Shown piece after piece: positions 6,788 to 7,969 of a stretch of DNA of 7,969 bases. Within the stretch, counting starts at the first letter, position 1. Each line of letters starts with the position of its first letter. The position numbers were made by a program, and so were the translations under genes. A model generated the notes under the pieces. It was not told where the DNA came from. It made no database searches and saw only the letters and a list, made by a program, of their open reading frames with translations. Source of the stretch: Nitrospirota bacterium (GTDB lineage Bacteria > Nitrospirota > UBA9217). Location: positions 1-7,969 of the forward strand of contig JAFNGD010000456.1 in the NCBI GenBank assembly GCA_017885365.1, in the 5' to 3' direction.

Positions 6788-6816
6788 ATATTATCGTCAT
6801 TGGAGGTGTTTGTCAA
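6788..6816 (-). promoter_or_regulatory. Strong sigma70-type promoter of the signalling operon
   Basis: On the minus strand a perfect TTGACA (6811-6816) is followed after 17 bases by TAATAT (6788-6793); the overlapping GATAAT (5 of 6 matches) would give a 15-base spacer. Transcription would begin near 6781, leaving a short leader with the AGAGGA ribosome site before the ATG at 6765. Confidence 0.65.
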
Positions 6817-6847
6817 GTGAAACGTGTAAAGTCAATATTTTATGGTG

Positions 6848-6856
6848 TGCTATTAT
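6848..6856 (+). promoter_or_regulatory. Possible extended -10 promoter toward tldD
   Basis: TGC-TATTAT (TATTAT at 6851-6856, 5 of 6 matches) has the TGn extension that can work without a good -35 box; none is visible at the right distance. It would give a leader of about 240 bases for tldD. Confidence 0.35.
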
Positions 6857-6894
6857 TTGTCGCATGCTTTCAGGATGGTCTTTCCGTGAATATA

Positions 6895-6923
6895 TTGTAA
6901 ATGATCCGGTTATGGAGTAATAT
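6895..6923 (+). promoter_or_regulatory. Alternative plus-strand promoter toward tldD
   Basis: TTGTAA (6895-6900) and TAATAT (6918-6923) are 17 bases apart, each with 4 of 6 consensus matches. A perfect 10-base palindrome, CGAACGTTCG (6931-6940), lies at about the transcription start, where a repressor could bind. Confidence 0.35.
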
Positions 6924-6970
6924 GACCACCCGAACGTTCGTCAGGATCAAGCTGCTGTGCATTCCCAAGG

Positions 6971-6992
6971 GCTTGCTACGTGGTTAGCGAGC
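6971..6992 (+). repeat. Hairpin in the tldD leader
   Basis: GCTTGCTA (6971-6978) and TAGCGAGC (6985-6992) pair over 8 positions with one G-U pair, around the loop CGTGGT. No T-run follows on either strand, so it is not an intrinsic terminator. A second, smaller hairpin, CTGCA-GCT-TGCAG, lies at 7021-7033. Confidence 0.45.
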
Positions 6993-7070
6993 GTCAGACC
7001 TGCCTGAGGATCTACGATGCCTGCAGCTTGCAGAAGGGAAAGTCACGCCAGAACGTCCTGTCGGGGTCGT

Positions 7071-7098
7071 CCTCCGGCATTGCCGGAAGAATGGGAGG
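7071..7098 (+). promoter_or_regulatory. Hairpin / possible anti-Shine-Dalgarno pairing before tldD
   Basis: TCCGGC-ATT-GCCGGA (7073-7087) forms a 6-bp stem. The overlapping CCTCC (7071-7075) could instead pair with the tldD ribosome site GGAGG (7094-7098). The two pairings share bases and exclude each other, so the leader could hide or expose the ribosome site. This is a reading of base pairing only. Confidence 0.35.
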
Positions 7099-7103
7099 TC
7101 CGA

Positions 7104-7969
7104 GTGTCCATTGGATTTGATGCCCATGCGGTGCTGCGCAGGGCCCTGAAGAACGGCGGAGAATATGCCGACCTGTTCCTGGAGAAGGCTTCACCGCTCG
7201 CCATTCTGTGCGAGGACGACCGCCTGGAAAAGGTCATCGCCGGCCGAGAACATGGCGCGGGACTGCGGGTCATCGCCGGCAAGAGGACGGCCTATGCCTA
7301 TACGAACGAGATCACGACATCATCGCTCCTTGAACTGGCCGATGCGGTCGGCCACGCGGTCAGCAGGGGCGATGCGGCAGCGGTCCGGACGCTTTCCCTG
7401 TCACGAACACACCTAGCTGCTTCCCTCGGTGTGGTGAGGCAGCCGCCCCGGTCGGTCGCTCCGGAGCGGAAGGTGGAAATGGTGAAGCGGGCGAACCGGG
7501 TCGCCCGGTCGTATGACACGCGCATTCGCCAGGTGATGGTGACCTACCGGGAAAACTGCCAGGAAGTACTCATCGCCACCTCTGAAGGAGGACTCTACGA
7601 AGACGCCCGGAACTATCTTACGGCCATGGTGCAGGTGGTCGCGTCTGATGGAACGATCATTCAGACAGGGTACGAACCCGTGGGCGGTCTCGCGGGCATG
7701 GAACTGTTCGAAAGGGAGCCGCTCGAGCTGGCTGCGGAGAAGGCAGCGCGCCGCGCTGTGATGATGCTGTCCGCCCGGAAGGCCCCGGCGGGCAGGATGC
7801 CGGTGGTCCTGTCATCCGAGGCGGGAGGGACCATGATCCACGAGGCCATCGGCCACGGTCTGGAAGCGGACCTCGCGCAGTCGGGTCTCTCCGTGTATTC
7901 GGGCAAGATCGGACAACAGATCGCGGCGCCGGTTATCACCGTGGTCGACGATGCGACCCTTCCGGGCCG
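7104..7969 (+). CDS. tldD: TldD-family metalloprotease (5' part; 3' end outside window)
   Basis: The first 288 codons of a protein normally about 450-480 residues. TldD works with TldE/PmbA as a zinc-dependent protease that degrades unfolded or small peptides inside its barrel; in E. coli the pair matures microcin B17 and degrades the antitoxin CcdA. The N-terminal part is recognisable (GGEYADLFLEKA, about 20-31; AGLRVIAGKRTAYAYTN, 54-70). The zinc site HEAIGH is at H246, E247 and H251, followed by GLEAD; the downstream Cys ligand is past the window end. The start is a GTG (7104-7106) with GGAGG 5 bases upstream; the ATG at 7091 is out of frame. The gene diverges from the signalling operon. 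Its usual partner gene pmbA would be sought to the right. TldD rather than TldE is chosen because of the intact HExxxH motif. Confidence 0.93.
   Translation, partial: MSIGFDAHAVLRRALKNGGEYADLFLEKASPLAILCEDDRLEKVIAGREHGAGLRVIAGKRTAYAYTNEITTSSLLELADAVGHAVSRGDAAAVRTLSLSRTHLAASLGVVRQPPRSVAPERKVEMVKRANRVARSYDTRIRQVMVTYRENCQEVLIATSEGGLYEDARNYLTAMVQVVASDGTIIQTGYEPVGGLAGMELFEREPLELAAEKAARRAVMMLSARKAPAGRMPVVLSSEAGGTMIHEAIGHGLEADLAQSGLSVYSGKIGQQIAAPVITVVDDATLPG

Larger units (their letters stand above)
6766..7103. other. Divergent intergenic region between the signalling operon and tldD
   Basis: This stretch has no convincing gene. Its left half (to about 6925) is AT-rich and holds the operon promoter on the minus strand and two possible plus-strand promoters. 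Its right half is GC-richer and contains three hairpin-forming sequences in what would be the tldD leader. No tRNA or known riboswitch fold was recognised. Confidence 0.7.

Noticed and set aside
6922..6987. Small plus-strand frame of 21 codons (MTTRTFVRIKLL...) with GGAG 4 bases upstream, a possible leader peptide
   Set aside because: It is very short, has no conserved feature visible, and its start overlaps one candidate -10 box. Without comparison to relatives it cannot be separated from chance.
6971..6992. Hairpin as an intrinsic terminator
   Set aside because: No T-run follows on either strand, and neither neighbouring gene ends here.

Overview
The window looks like chromosomal DNA of a GC-rich Gram-negative bacterium, most likely from the deltaproteobacterial (Desulfobacterota/Geobacter-like) or Nitrospirota neighbourhood. 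This is inference from an outer-membrane FadL porin, a c-type-heme motif in a periplasmic sensor domain, dense two-component signalling genes, and dense tight gene packing. No mobile element, CRISPR array, tRNA or rRNA was seen.

Layout. Six genes lie on the minus strand and one on the plus strand. From the right, the minus-strand genes are: a receiver-only (CheY-like) response regulator (6388-6765), a TPR protein with one C-terminal membrane helix (5706-6380), a class I SAM-dependent methyltransferase with an N-terminal winged-helix-like domain (4526-5689), and a six-helix HAMP sensor histidine kinase (2693-4510). Gaps between these four are 7, 16 and 15 bases, and a good sigma70-type promoter precedes the first, so they read as one operon. 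It ends at a hairpin plus T-run (2661-2691). A FadL-family porin gene with its own promoter follows (1346-2587). Last is the 5' part of a second sensor protein (1-1211), cut by the window edge. On the plus strand, divergent from the operon, a tldD-type metalloprotease gene starts at 7104 and runs off the right edge.

How the parts may work together. The four-gene operon joins a membrane-embedded kinase and a lone receiver domain to a small methyltransferase and a tail-anchored TPR scaffold. No DNA-binding output regulator is present, so the output is probably protein-protein or enzymatic. This gene set is the best candidate for an uncharacterised signalling module.

The other striking feature is in the left-hand sensor. 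Its predicted periplasmic double-Cache-like domain carries a CxxCH motif (C247-H251), which suggests covalently bound haem c and redox or gas sensing. The FadL porin sits between the two sensor genes and has an operator-like inverted repeat just downstream of its promoter. The 338-base divergent intergenic region (6766-7103) holds promoters for both directions and several hairpins in the tldD leader.
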